Below, piece by piece: positions 32,398 through 41,755 of a stretch of 64,000 nucleotides of DNA (the first letter of the stretch is position 1; each line of letters starts with the position of its first letter). Source of the stretch: Nakaseomyces glabratus (taxonomy: Eukaryota > Ascomycota > Saccharomycetes > Saccharomycetales > Saccharomycetaceae); assembly GCF_010111755.1 (NCBI RefSeq), contig NC_088960.1, forward strand, positions 310,001 to 374,000, read 5' to 3'. Below the pieces are notes generated by a model. That model saw nothing but the letters and a program-made list of their open reading frames with translations. It ran no database searches and was not told the origin of the DNA. Both the position numbers and the translations under genes were made by a program.

Positions 32398-34338
32398 ATG
32401 CTACGTATTCCTTCGAGAATTGGAAGCAGGCAGGTGTTGGCTTGTGCCGGTCGCAATCTGAAATGTGGTTCGGTGATGAGACATATTTCCAGGAGAAATA
32501 TTTCTAAGGAGCCGGAGAAAGTGTACACCAATTTGGCTGATGTGAATGATCCCAAGCGGGATCAGTTCTTCAAGTATACCTGGGGTACTTGGTTGCAAAA
32601 TGACAAGCTTGAGAAGGACAAAAGGACTACAAAGTTTTCTCTGAATGGACTGAACTCTGTCCTAGATGATATCTATAGACAAGCCACTAAAAATACTAAG
32701 GATAATTTCAAATCTGAAACTGAAATTGTACCACAACCTTTGACGAACAAGAATAGAACTGTATCCATGCCAAATAATATCGCTATCACTAAGTTAGGTA
32801 CCTTGAACCCCAACGAGAAATCGGTCACTATCAAGACTATTGCCAGTGTCCACGAAGGTAAGCACCACAGGATATATAAAGTTCAAACTAACTTATCAGA
32901 CGAAAAATCCTTTGTTCTAAGGATTCCCTATCAACTAGACGATGATAAGGCAACAATTTCTCACCGTATTAGAAGTGAAGTTGCTACTCTAGATTTCCTA
33001 GATCTCCAATTGAAAATGAAGGTTCCAAAAGTTATCTGCTATGCAGCTGACGATGGTAATCCGCTTGGGGTTCCATTTATATTGCAAGAATACATAGATG
33101 GCTCGTTGCTGATGAAAGATTGGAACCCTCTAATGGACGATAAGGCTTTGATGGTCGAAACCGGCGAGGGGTCAACCGAGAATCCTGAGTTGGCTTCTTT
33201 GAATAAAGTTGTCAAGAGTATGGCAGATTTCCATGCTAAACTTAACAGCATCTCATTCAACGCCGCGGGTTCTATATATTTCAAGAATGACTCAAATTTG
33301 AATTCTGAGACAGTCATTGATAACATTAGTAATGATCTGGCTTCTAACTTGAAGGACAGGTGGGTTCTAGGACCTTCTGTCGAGAGGCGTCTATGGAAAA
33401 AGAAGAGCGACTTAGCTATTGAAGAAAGATTGAAATATCTTGGTCCATGGAAGGAGGATAAAGAGACATCTATATCTGCCCAAATTCTAAGAGACACTGC
33501 CATTCTGGAGTTGAAAAATGCTGAGGCCAGATTAGCAAAATCCGAACAAAATGGTAGCAAGGATAAAAACACAGAAACATTAATAAAAAAGCAAATAGAA
33601 ACATTCCAAAATGTGGAAAAAATATCGGGCGATTTGATCTCTTCTGAAATGAAGGCTATTCCAAACATAAAGGATCTCTTAAAGCCAACCATCTTTCATC
33701 CTGATTTAGATCCAATGAATGTTCTAATAGAGAACAAAACAGAAACTCCGTTTATGCTAGATTTGGAAGGTGCTGTAGTAAAACCTTTCATTCTGCAAAG
33801 TTCACCTCAATTTGTTGCTTACGATGGCCCTAAGATTTACAACATGAAGAGTGACATACCTGAATTTGAAAAGCTGTCAGAAGAGGAAAGAAAACACTAC
33901 GAATTTATGTATAAACGTACTAGAAACCAATTTCTATGGGAAAAGGCAGTCAACGAGCGTTTACCAAATTTGATTATGACTGTTGCTCCACCAGTTAAAG
34001 TACTAAGAAGACCTTATACTGCTGTTCTGGAACAAAAGACTGATAATGACTACATTCTGGTTGATGACTCCTTCTTCCAATTGAGAGAAGCCTGGGCTTT
34101 CTTTTTTAAAAACGGTCTTGTTACCAAAGAGGAATTCCCACTAACTTTCACTGATGAGCAAGTCAAACAGCATGCAGATGACTTGAATTCCCTACATGAG
34201 AAATTAGTGTCCACTCCGTTCGCTGCTACCCAAGGTTGGGTTCCTCAGGATATGTTTGATAACCTTGTCAGAGCAGGTGTAATCATCAAAGACAGTACTG
34301 GAAACTTCACAGTTAACGATATCAACCCATCTGCTTAG
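32398..34338 (+). CDS. AIM9: Mitochondrial protein Aim9, aminoglycoside-phosphotransferase/kinase-like fold
   Basis: The 646-aa protein matches S. cerevisiae Aim9 (YER080W), a mitochondrial protein of unknown activity; loss affects mitochondrial genome inheritance. The first ~36 residues are rich in Arg and Ser with no acidic residue, as in a presequence. A kinase-like APH domain follows. FVLRIPYQL may hold the nucleotide-binding Lys/Arg region, IFHPDLDPMNVLIE is the catalytic HxDxxxxN loop, and FMLDLEGAVVKP is the metal-binding D-x-E type motif. That the active-site residues are kept suggests real phosphotransferase chemistry, but no substrate can be proposed. The start ATG at 32398 follows an A-rich leader. 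Confidence 0.92.
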   Translation: MLRIPSRIGSRQVLACAGRNLKCGSVMRHISRRNISKEPEKVYTNLADVNDPKRDQFFKYTWGTWLQNDKLEKDKRTTKFSLNGLNSVLDDIYRQATKNTKDNFKSETEIVPQPLTNKNRTVSMPNNIAITKLGTLNPNEKSVTIKTIASVHEGKHHRIYKVQTNLSDEKSFVLRIPYQLDDDKATISHRIRSEVATLDFLDLQLKMKVPKVICYAADDGNPLGVPFILQEYIDGSLLMKDWNPLMDDKALMVETGEGSTENPELASLNKVVKSMADFHAKLNSISFNAAGSIYFKNDSNLNSETVIDNISNDLASNLKDRWVLGPSVERRLWKKKSDLAIEERLKYLGPWKEDKETSISAQILRDTAILELKNAEARLAKSEQNGSKDKNTETLIKKQIETFQNVEKISGDLISSEMKAIPNIKDLLKPTIFHPDLDPMNVLIENKTETPFMLDLEGAVVKPFILQSSPQFVAYDGPKIYNMKSDIPEFEKLSEEERKHYEFMYKRTRNQFLWEKAVNERLPNLIMTVAPPVKVLRRPYTAVLEQKTDNDYILVDDSFFQLREAWAFFFKNGLVTKEEFPLTFTDEQVKQHADDLNSLHEKLVSTPFAATQGWVPQDMFDNLVRAGVIIKDSTGNFTVNDINPSA

Positions 34339-34494
34339 CTTTCCCTTTTTTTTATGAATCAATACCATGTATATAGCAAAAATACAGAAAGAATCGTTTC
34401 ATGCAATTCTTTTTACCTGGTTCCTAGCCAGCGGTCTGATAATGCATGCATCCAGAGTTATTCAATTACTCTATTAACTTTATATAATAGGGTC

Positions 34495-36126
34495 TTATTT
34501 AAATCTACCCAATGCAGAATCCACTACGTCAGTATAATTTTCATCAAGTTCACCTTTGGATATTTTGTGCTTTCTATCACGTAATTGCTTTTCCTTTTCT
34601 ATCAATTTTTGTACTCTGACCTTTCTTTCATCTATAACATTTTTAGTCTTCTTACGCATAAATGCACGTAAACCAGAGTTTTTCCCCTTTGTATCAACTT
34701 TCACTTGGGGAATATCTGAATTGTCATTCTTGACATTGTCTTGTTGCAAAGTAACTTGCTCTAGGTCCTTAGCGGTAAGTCTTGTGGCAGCGGCCTTACT
34801 AGACACTGTACCAATAACATTTGGATCCAAAGAAATTGAATCTGCTGGTAATTTGTTTAATAATGTTCTCACTTCTTGTTCTTGTCTTTGCTTTGCAGTT
34901 TCGAATGGGTTGATCTCCAAAGCATCGTAGTTTGCTTCACCAGCACCAGGAATTATCAGATTTGTAACACCACTTTCATGACCAACAGATAATAAATCTT
35001 CAAATGGGACAAATTTCATATTTCTCACTTTATTGCCAGGGAACAGTTGTGTCATATAAGGTGTATTTCTATTTGGATCGCCATTAATAGATCCGAAGCA
35101 TGGACGTGCAGATTTACTACTCTTGAGCGCATCCTTCCAAAGTGTGACATGGGGACCCCTGCTAACAGCTAAAACTCCTGTATCTGAAATTGTGACATTT
35201 GTGCCGGGTGTAGGTAGGTTTTCCACACTATGAAGTTCTTTAAAGTTTCTTATATCCCAGATCTTCAAAGATTTATCCTGACTCACTGTTGCCATATAGT
35301 AACCACTTCTGTCAACAGCAACACTATTTATTGGTCCTCTACCTGACAGCAATTTAACTAGAGGCTCTGGCATTGATGGAGACCACAGAGTAACAGTACC
35401 GTTACTATGACCCAAGTGCATCACAGCGTTCCATGGATTGTGCGTCATTGACGTTGTAGGACCCAATTTTGTTCTAAGTTCGGATACCATCTGACCAGTA
35501 GAAACATCATGGTATTTCAACCACCCAGTTTGACCAGCTGTTGCTAATAGATAATGGTAAGGTAAGAATTCCAAGTGTCTAGCCTCGATATGTTGTTTCA
35601 GCCTATGTAATTCAACACCTTCATGGTCATAAATAAATGTGTATTTCTTTTGTGCAACAGCAAAAAATTGCTCATTTTGTAAATAACAAGCAGCGTTACA
35701 TGTCTCATTCAGGTTTAATTCTGCCCTTAATTCACCTTTTCTCCAATCCATGGAGGCCACATGACCTTTCAAACCAGTAATCAACATATGTGTACCGTTC
35801 CTGTTAAAATTAACATGGTAAGGACCAAAATCATTTAGTTTCAGATCAATACCCTTGGATGCAGTTAAAACATCGACACTATCTCTAATTTCATCCTGTT
35901 TCACTCTAAATGTCTTTTCCATCTCAGTTTCAGCTTCCATAAAACCGCTGGATTCGGGCAGCAAGAACTCCGTGGCAGAGGCACTCTCCACAGCTTCCTT
36001 ATACCTCTTGTCCTGCTTCCGCAGGTTAGCCTTCAGCTTCTTATCCTTGGTCTTATACACATCCTTGGTCTTCTTCACTCCTTTTCTCTGCACATTGGCA
36101 TTCCTCCTGTACTTTTCAGTAGACAT
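34495..36126 (-). CDS. UTP7: Utp7, U3 snoRNP/SSU processome subunit
   Basis: Utp7 (543 aa) is a nucleolar WD40 protein of the small-subunit processome, needed for 18S rRNA maturation; S. cerevisiae Utp7 is 554 aa. The basic N-terminus (Lys/Arg-rich, residues 1-45) precedes WD40 repeats across about residues 95-380 (SLKIWDIR and similar). The BING4CT domain follows, with FVPFEDLLSVGHESGVTNLIIPGAGE. The C-terminal tail is highly charged and ends in VDSALGRFK. Two PAC motifs and an A/T-rich RRPE-like tract lie upstream. It is convergent with AIM9, with 156 bp between the stops, and the SER3 gene found there in S. cerevisiae is absent. Confidence 0.97.
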   Translation of the reverse strand: MSTEKYRRNANVQRKGVKKTKDVYKTKDKKLKANLRKQDKRYKEAVESASATEFLLPESSGFMEAETEMEKTFRVKQDEIRDSVDVLTASKGIDLKLNDFGPYHVNFNRNGTHMLITGLKGHVASMDWRKGELRAELNLNETCNAACYLQNEQFFAVAQKKYTFIYDHEGVELHRLKQHIEARHLEFLPYHYLLATAGQTGWLKYHDVSTGQMVSELRTKLGPTTSMTHNPWNAVMHLGHSNGTVTLWSPSMPEPLVKLLSGRGPINSVAVDRSGYYMATVSQDKSLKIWDIRNFKELHSVENLPTPGTNVTISDTGVLAVSRGPHVTLWKDALKSSKSARPCFGSINGDPNRNTPYMTQLFPGNKVRNMKFVPFEDLLSVGHESGVTNLIIPGAGEANYDALEINPFETAKQRQEQEVRTLLNKLPADSISLDPNVIGTVSSKAAATRLTAKDLEQVTLQQDNVKNDNSDIPQVKVDTKGKNSGLRAFMRKKTKNVIDERKVRVQKLIEKEKQLRDRKHKISKGELDENYTDVVDSALGRFK

Positions 36127-36240
36127 CTTGGCTCAGCTACTTATACTATGCTAATTTGAACACTAGATAAACGATCAGTTAATCAATCAATACTATTATC
36201 TCCAACCAATGTAGCTGTTTTGTATGTAAATACTGGGCAT

Positions 36241-36275
36241 CTCATCGCAAAGCTCATCGCAAATTTTTTTTTCAC
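36241..36275 (-). promoter_or_regulatory. Tandem PAC motifs and RRPE-like tract of UTP7
   Basis: CTCATCGC occurs at 36241-36248 and again at 36253-36260, 12 bp apart, and is followed by an A3T9 tract ending in CA. They lie 115-150 bp before the UTP7 ATG. PAC and RRPE motifs together mark TOR- and Sfp1-controlled ribosome-biogenesis genes. Confidence 0.7.
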
Positions 36276-36378
36276 TTTTGGGCTTCTGCGCACAGCATAC
36301 TCGCAGACGATGATTCCAGTGGACCATCATAGTCTCTAATGGAAGGTATTAAGCTCGTTATCTACATAATATATACAT

Positions 36379-37221
36379 TTATATCTGTGACACTAGTCCG
36401 ATGGCCACCAGAACGAAGCAGACGTCCCCTATCATCATGGCTATGATGTTCCAGTACTTCATGGCGAGTATCACTTTCCCGCGTAAGTCAGCGATGGGTA
36501 AAATACCTTCTGGAACCATGGATACCAGGCTGACTATCTTACTAGTGTCCTGCAAAGTCTTCACACCCGTCTCTCTCTCCACACCGACGCTCAACTGGTA
36601 GTAGATTGAGGTTGCGAGAATCTCGAATGTCAAGAAGATTGAAAAGAAGCTCGATTGAGAAGTGAACACTTCTGGCAAGTACGACCTGACAACAAAAGGA
36701 AAGTATGTATCATCTGTTCTTGTTAACAAAAAAATGTAAGCAAGTAGAACTATCCACTTCACGAGCGTTGTCTTCGCGGTCAACGTATTGACCCTGTATT
36801 TGTGGTACTCAACAAGTTCGGGGTCAATGGCCTCTACCTGTTGCTCTGCCATGGGGAATGGAGAGTCACCTGTAGCACCCAAGTTCTTCATCATTGAAAA
36901 GAGATCTGGAGTAGATTCAGTGGCACCTTGGCCTTGCATCTCCGCCAATTGCCTGAACAATTCGACCTGCGGATCTTCCGCCTTTGCCTGAGCCGTACTC
37001 TCCTTCTTGGCCTGTACACTGGAATTCATCTCAGGCTTCACAGCCTCACGAGGGATCTCCTCAACCACTTCAGGCTTCTCATCCAAAGCAGATTTGGTAT
37101 CCAGCTGGCTGCCTTGACCACCAACTATCTTGTTCAACCTCTCACTAGCACCCCCACGGCTAAACTTCTGCTGCCTTCTCTCCCGCAGTATCTTACGCTT
37201 CTCAGCTTCACTTAACGACAT
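36379..37221 (-). CDS. GET2: Get2, subunit of the GET receptor for tail-anchored proteins
   Basis: Get2 (280 aa) forms with Get1 the ER receptor that captures the Get3 ATPase and inserts tail-anchored proteins. The cytosolic N-terminus carries the Get3-binding helix with its RERRQQKF cluster (about residues 13-20), followed by RLNKIVGG. Three membrane segments fill the C-terminal half: WIVLLAYIFLL, a segment near FSIFLTFEILATSIYY, and the last ~20 residues. LSVGVERETGVKTLQDTSKIVSLVSMVPEG matches the loop of S. cerevisiae Get2 (285 aa). The first ATG (37221) gives MSLSEAEKRKILRERRQ, aligned with the yeast start. It is divergent from the AIR gene 266 bp away. Confidence 0.95.
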   Translation of the reverse strand: MSLSEAEKRKILRERRQQKFSRGGASERLNKIVGGQGSQLDTKSALDEKPEVVEEIPREAVKPEMNSSVQAKKESTAQAKAEDPQVELFRQLAEMQGQGATESTPDLFSMMKNLGATGDSPFPMAEQQVEAIDPELVEYHKYRVNTLTAKTTLVKWIVLLAYIFLLTRTDDTYFPFVVRSYLPEVFTSQSSFFSIFLTFEILATSIYYQLSVGVERETGVKTLQDTSKIVSLVSMVPEGILPIADLRGKVILAMKYWNIIAMMIGDVCFVLVAIGLVSQI

Positions 37222-37487
37222 ATGGCCCACTTTTCACTCTACTTCTGTCCTGAACAGATCAGTGTACTTGTCCCAAGTTAGTGCTCTTTTTAACCATCTT
37301 GCTTTATTTTGACGGATTTGCTGCAAAATTTGGAAAACTTGACAAATTTCAAGAACTTCGAAATGGGCATCGCAAGTTAAGTAGAGTCATTAGATTTAGG
37401 ACACAAGTGCAGTACCGTATTGACATCTTCTAATCCAAGTGTCTTTGTACTTGAGACGAAACATAACTAAGATTAGTAATAACTGTA

Positions 37488-38771
37488 ATGGCGACGTTTG
37501 TGGAGGATACCAAAGGTGAGAAAATGCTGGCACCTTCTATTGAGGATGTCAACGAGGATCCCGATGAGTTACGTAGTATTCGAGGCCAAAGTAGATACTT
37601 TGGTGAGACTGAGGATGATACGATAAAGGAGCCTGAGGCCAAATGCAGTAACTGTTCAGAGACGGGCCATTTTAAGCGTGATTGCCCCCATGTAATATGC
37701 TCTTACTGCGGTGTGATGGACGACCATTACTCCCAACAGTGTCCAACCACCATGAGATGTGCTCTGTGTAATGAAAGTGGGCACTATAGGATGCACTGTC
37801 CCTTGAAGTGGAAGAAACTTAACTGTACGCTTTGTAATAGTCCAAAACATCTGCGTAATAGATGTCCAAGTGTATGGCGAGTCTACCTATTGAAGAACGA
37901 GGATAACAAAAGGAAAGTGCTGCCGATGCACCAGATCTATTGCTATAACTGTGGTGACAAGGGTCATTACGGTGACGAATGTGACAAGGCCAGGTCTTCT
38001 CGTGTGCCCAACGATGACGGCAGTGCCTTCTCAGGAAAGAATCTATCCTCGGAACTCAGAGGTCAGTATACACATAACATAGATAGACAGAGGTCAAGTC
38101 AGGACATGGTCTCGTCAGTGTACGATAACCTACGCTCTTCGCAACCTATTGCATACCAGGTTGGATCAGACCGCGGATCTTTATTGGAGGATTCCGATAA
38201 ACAAACTGATAGTAATCGACCATCCAGGTTCTCCAACACTAAAATAGATACCGCTAGATTATCAAAGACGCCCGCTAGGTATGTACAAGACCGTAGTTCG
38301 AAGAATAAAAGGAAGTTTAAGGACTCGTTATATGACGACGGAGAGGATGACGAGGATGAAGAGGATCAACTCTACAAAGAGAACTCAAGGCATGATAATC
38401 ACAAAAGATCAGACCGCCGGTCTAGATACGGTAATAAGAAAACGAACGGAAACTCAGGATATAACCAACAGCAAAGCCATTTCTACAGACCACCATACCA
38501 GGGATACCAGTCTGCCTCTTACGAACAATACCCATCACAGAATTCCGGTTACGAACATCACAGTGGAATACTGCCAACTAGATCCGGAGTGAATGTAGGA
38601 GCTACAAACACTGGCCATTACCAGCAACAGTATTACCAAAATAACAGCAGCACGTACCCACCACAGAATATGATCTACAACCAGCAGGTACCTATGAGTG
38701 CATATGCTCCACCAGCACCCACACCTGTGAAACCCAGTAGGAGTGGTGTAATTAAGCGTTACGATGAGTAA
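37488..38771 (+). CDS. AIR1: Zinc-knuckle RNA-binding protein of TRAMP (Air1/Air2 family)
   Basis: This 427-aa protein carries five CCHC zinc knuckles in its N-terminal half (first CSNCSETGHFKRDC, last CYNCGDKGHYGDEC). Air proteins hold the poly(A) polymerase Trf4/5 in the nuclear TRAMP complex, which tags aberrant RNAs for exosome decay. The C-terminal half is disordered: acidic-basic (DDGEDDEDEEDQ), then Tyr/Gln/Pro-rich. S. cerevisiae Air1 (360 aa) and Air2 (344 aa) are shorter, mainly in this tail. Position next to chromosome V/IX genes favours AIR1 (YIL079C). The spacing between knuckles 4 and 5 is long, as in the family. Confidence 0.93.
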   Translation: MATFVEDTKGEKMLAPSIEDVNEDPDELRSIRGQSRYFGETEDDTIKEPEAKCSNCSETGHFKRDCPHVICSYCGVMDDHYSQQCPTTMRCALCNESGHYRMHCPLKWKKLNCTLCNSPKHLRNRCPSVWRVYLLKNEDNKRKVLPMHQIYCYNCGDKGHYGDECDKARSSRVPNDDGSAFSGKNLSSELRGQYTHNIDRQRSSQDMVSSVYDNLRSSQPIAYQVGSDRGSLLEDSDKQTDSNRPSRFSNTKIDTARLSKTPARYVQDRSSKNKRKFKDSLYDDGEDDEDEEDQLYKENSRHDNHKRSDRRSRYGNKKTNGNSGYNQQQSHFYRPPYQGYQSASYEQYPSQNSGYEHHSGILPTRSGVNVGATNTGHYQQQYYQNNSSTYPPQNMIYNQQVPMSAYAPPAPTPVKPSRSGVIKRYDE

Positions 38772-39696
38772 ATAACGAATACATATTTTATAGATCAGAA
38801 TTTTGTATTGGAAGCCCAGTGCGGGCAAGTATAAGATTCAACTCTCTCTTATTAGAAACGCCAACATACCAAGCACATCACCACTTTTGGAAGCTATTTG
38901 TATTGATACAGAAATGGACCAAAACCTTGTTGTGATTATACATTGACTGACAAATATAAGAGATAAACTAGTAAAAAAAAGTAAATGGTCTCTAGCGGGA
39001 TCGAACCGCTGATCCCCGCGTTATTAGCACGGTGCCTTAACCAACTGGGCCAAGAGACCATTGTGATTTGTTATGTCCGGAAAAATAAAATGGTCAGTTT
39101 CATAGTGTGGATAACATGAAAAAAAAATATCTGAGTCTCGAGTGGTATAGGCTACAATAGTATTCCATAGCGTTTGGGAAACGGCAAGATTGGAGCTAAT
39201 ATTGGTGATTCCTCCCTAATATATGTGGGGCTCAGACTGTGGTACTATATTGCACACTAAAATCAATTTTTGTACATTAAGGGGAATCAAAGCAGTTCAT
39301 TCTCACGTACTGTTAAGAGGCTTTGAACAGTCAAGATAACGAGATCGATCTGCAGCAAGGTTTTAAGTTTGCAATAATTTCTTTTTAAGGATTTTATGAG
39401 CAAGTTTAGAATCTTTACACTCTTCTTAAGTGAGTCCCCACCTAACGTGGAAAGTCCTCCCCAGAGCAAATCCTTGTGGTTGGTGATATTCCTGTAGGTA
39501 GCACTCAAGATCACCCCATAGTGATGATGAGGGCCCTTGGAGGAGAAGATCGCAAGGGCACTTTCTCAGCGTGCAGCACTTGCAAATTGGGAAGATCAGT
39601 GTACCATCATATTCTATATAAGAGTAATACCTATTTGTACTTTCGCTACCTAATGTATTGATTTAAACGTAACCGACCAACACACATGGCAAAAAG
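38772..39696. other. Intergenic region containing tRNA-Ile
   Basis: Apart from the tRNA at 38986-39059 nothing coding is supported. The 640 bp between the tRNA 5' end and ARK1 are AT-rich. I looked there for LTR remnants, since tRNA 5' flanks are usual insertion sites, and saw no TG...CA-bounded element. Confidence 0.6.
38986..39059 (-). tRNA. tRNA-Ile (anticodon AAU)
   Basis: The 74-nt minus-strand sequence folds as a full cloverleaf: acceptor GGTCTCT pairs with AGAGACC, the A box is TGGCCCAGTTGG, the anticodon loop is CTAATAA with anticodon AAT, the B box is GGTTCGATCC, and the discriminator is A. There is no intron. As I recall it, the sequence equals S. cerevisiae tRNA-Ile(AAU). A short A-run on the + strand at 38973-38980 gives a T-run downstream of the 3' end, a Pol III terminator. 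Confidence 0.97.
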
Positions 39697-41565
39697 ATGA
39701 ACACGCCGCATATACCAAAGTATGAGCCTGGCACCACAGTGACAGTTGGATCACATAGCGTGCATATTTTGAAGTATTTGACTAGTGGTGGATATGCTCA
39801 GATCTACAGTGCACAGATCATGCCTGCAGACCAGTTTTTGGGAACCAACATGGCCGTCTTGAAGAGGGTCATTGTACCAGACAAGTCACACTTGAATACC
39901 CTCAGAGCTGAAGTGGACGCAATGAAAAGGTTAAAACATCACAAATACATTGTCTCCTATATTGATTCGCATGCGGCTAAGTCTCAGTACATGGATGGTA
40001 CTTATGAGGTGTTCCTGATCATGGAATACTGCAGTCGAGGTGGATTAATCGACTTTATGAATACTAGATTACAGAACAGACTTACCGAGACAGAGATATT
40101 AACAATTCAGCTTCATATATCTCAAGGTGTGGCTGCTATGCATACTCTACAGCCTCCCTTAATCCACAGAGATATAAAGATTGAAAACGTCTTGATATCT
40201 AACGATCACAAGTATAAACTATGTGATTTTGGTTCAGTTTCAGGCTATATAAGGCCTCCAAAGACACCAGAAGAGTTAGCCTATGTGAGACACGACATAA
40301 TGATGAGTACCACAGCCCAATACAGAGCACCGGAAATGTTGGACTTAACCAAAGGTTTCTCCGTGAATGACAAATCAGATATCTGGGCCCTGGGTGTATT
40401 TTTATACAAACTTTGTTATTACACTACACCATTTGAACAAACCGGAGAAGCAGGTATTCTAAACGGTGGTGTAGAATTCCCACCATACCCTCATTATAGC
40501 GATGCGGTGAAGCAGCTGATAATGTCTATGTTAGCAAAGAATCCACTACATAGACCCAACATATTCCAAATTATACAAACAGTTTCCAAACTACTGAATG
40601 TTAACTGCCCAATTCCAAATATTCATGTACCCACAGATATCAGTATTGCTGTATCCAATAATAACACAGGAAATATGTCAATTAACGGCTACTACAAACC
40701 TATGAACCAGAACTCTGGAATTTCTACTCCACACTCTGCTGGCAAGATGTTAGCAGGATTCCAGAATGATATGCCTAAACCTAGCACAAAGTTAGGAAAG
40801 CAAGAGCTATTCAGCCGCTCAAAGACAGTGCCAAATGACATAGGTGGTCTAAACGAAAGATCCGATATTTCGGCATTCTTACTAAGAAAGAAAGCAGAAT
40901 TAGAGGCTACACCCAATCCTCTAGAGTCTTCAAAATATATTGATGACGATTCATCATCAACAACCTCCGAGGATAGCTTTGATGACCATGCATCATTCAT
41001 ATCCAAAACACAATCTGCACACAGCGTTTCGACAGTTGATAGATTCAATGCATACCTAAAAGCAAATGATAGTATCTCAGAAGAGGATAGTGATGAGTCA
41101 TTCATGCCAGGTGCATCGCATTTAAATAGATTCAGAAGTGATACACAAGAAACCAGTAATAAAAGGCAAACAAAAGATGAAATTCTGCTGAAGAGAAGAA
41201 GTCTACCATTCACCAATAATGAAGCCCGGAGAAACCAAAGTACTGACTCCGAATTAGATACCTTGTCCAAAGCAGAGAAGAAGGAGCAATTGAGACAGAG
41301 GATGATGAGTGCACTGAATGCATCTGAGGATGTTATAAAGAAAACTAAGTCTAGAGATGGTTCTGTTAGCAATGACAACAATTATCTGTTAAAATCGAAA
41401 CTTCACGGAAGAAGAGATAATGAACAGAGGTTTTCTAGTGTCGTGGTTAACCCTCTTGACAATTCAAATAATCTTCCTACAAAGAAAACTCCACCTGTTA
41501 AGCCTCCGAAACCCGACCATCTTAAACCAAAAGTACCACCAAAGCCAGCATTTTTAAAGACATAA
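39697..41565 (+). CDS. Ark1/Prk1-family actin-patch kinase
   Basis: This 622-aa serine/threonine kinase belongs to the Ark1/Prk1/Akl1 (NAK) family that phosphorylates Pan1, Sla1 and other endocytic coat proteins and triggers actin-patch disassembly. The kinase domain fills residues ~20-310: the glycine-rich loop is LTSGGYAQIYSA, the catalytic loop HRDIKIENVLI (about 157-167), the metal-binding motif DFGS and the substrate motif TAQYRAPEM. The C-terminal half is Ser/Asp-rich and ends in a proline tract (KTPPVKPPKPDHLKPKVPPK), the type bound by the Abp1 SH3 domain for patch targeting. Adjacency to HDA1 matches ARK1 (YNL020C), but PRK1 cannot be excluded. Confidence 0.93.
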   Translation: MNTPHIPKYEPGTTVTVGSHSVHILKYLTSGGYAQIYSAQIMPADQFLGTNMAVLKRVIVPDKSHLNTLRAEVDAMKRLKHHKYIVSYIDSHAAKSQYMDGTYEVFLIMEYCSRGGLIDFMNTRLQNRLTETEILTIQLHISQGVAAMHTLQPPLIHRDIKIENVLISNDHKYKLCDFGSVSGYIRPPKTPEELAYVRHDIMMSTTAQYRAPEMLDLTKGFSVNDKSDIWALGVFLYKLCYYTTPFEQTGEAGILNGGVEFPPYPHYSDAVKQLIMSMLAKNPLHRPNIFQIIQTVSKLLNVNCPIPNIHVPTDISIAVSNNNTGNMSINGYYKPMNQNSGISTPHSAGKMLAGFQNDMPKPSTKLGKQELFSRSKTVPNDIGGLNERSDISAFLLRKKAELEATPNPLESSKYIDDDSSSTTSEDSFDDHASFISKTQSAHSVSTVDRFNAYLKANDSISEEDSDESFMPGASHLNRFRSDTQETSNKRQTKDEILLKRRSLPFTNNEARRNQSTDSELDTLSKAEKKEQLRQRMMSALNASEDVIKKTKSRDGSVSNDNNYLLKSKLHGRRDNEQRFSSVVVNPLDNSNNLPTKKTPPVKPPKPDHLKPKVPPKPAFLKT

Positions 41566-41755
41566 GAATGATTTTTTTTCTCTCTCATAAACCAGTATTA
41601 ATTTTCAGTTTAGCTTATATAATAGTAATCTTCATCATATAGTTATAAAACATAATTTAACATTGCATAGTTGACATTGCATAGGAAAAACCCGTTTTCC
41701 AGTTATATAAGTACTAGGAGACTTTAAGATGGCGTTAATTTAATGCCTGCGCAAA

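Noticed and set aside
39060..39696. Possible solo LTR upstream of tRNA-Ile
   Set aside because: No TG...CA-bounded element, target-site duplication or primer-binding site could be found.
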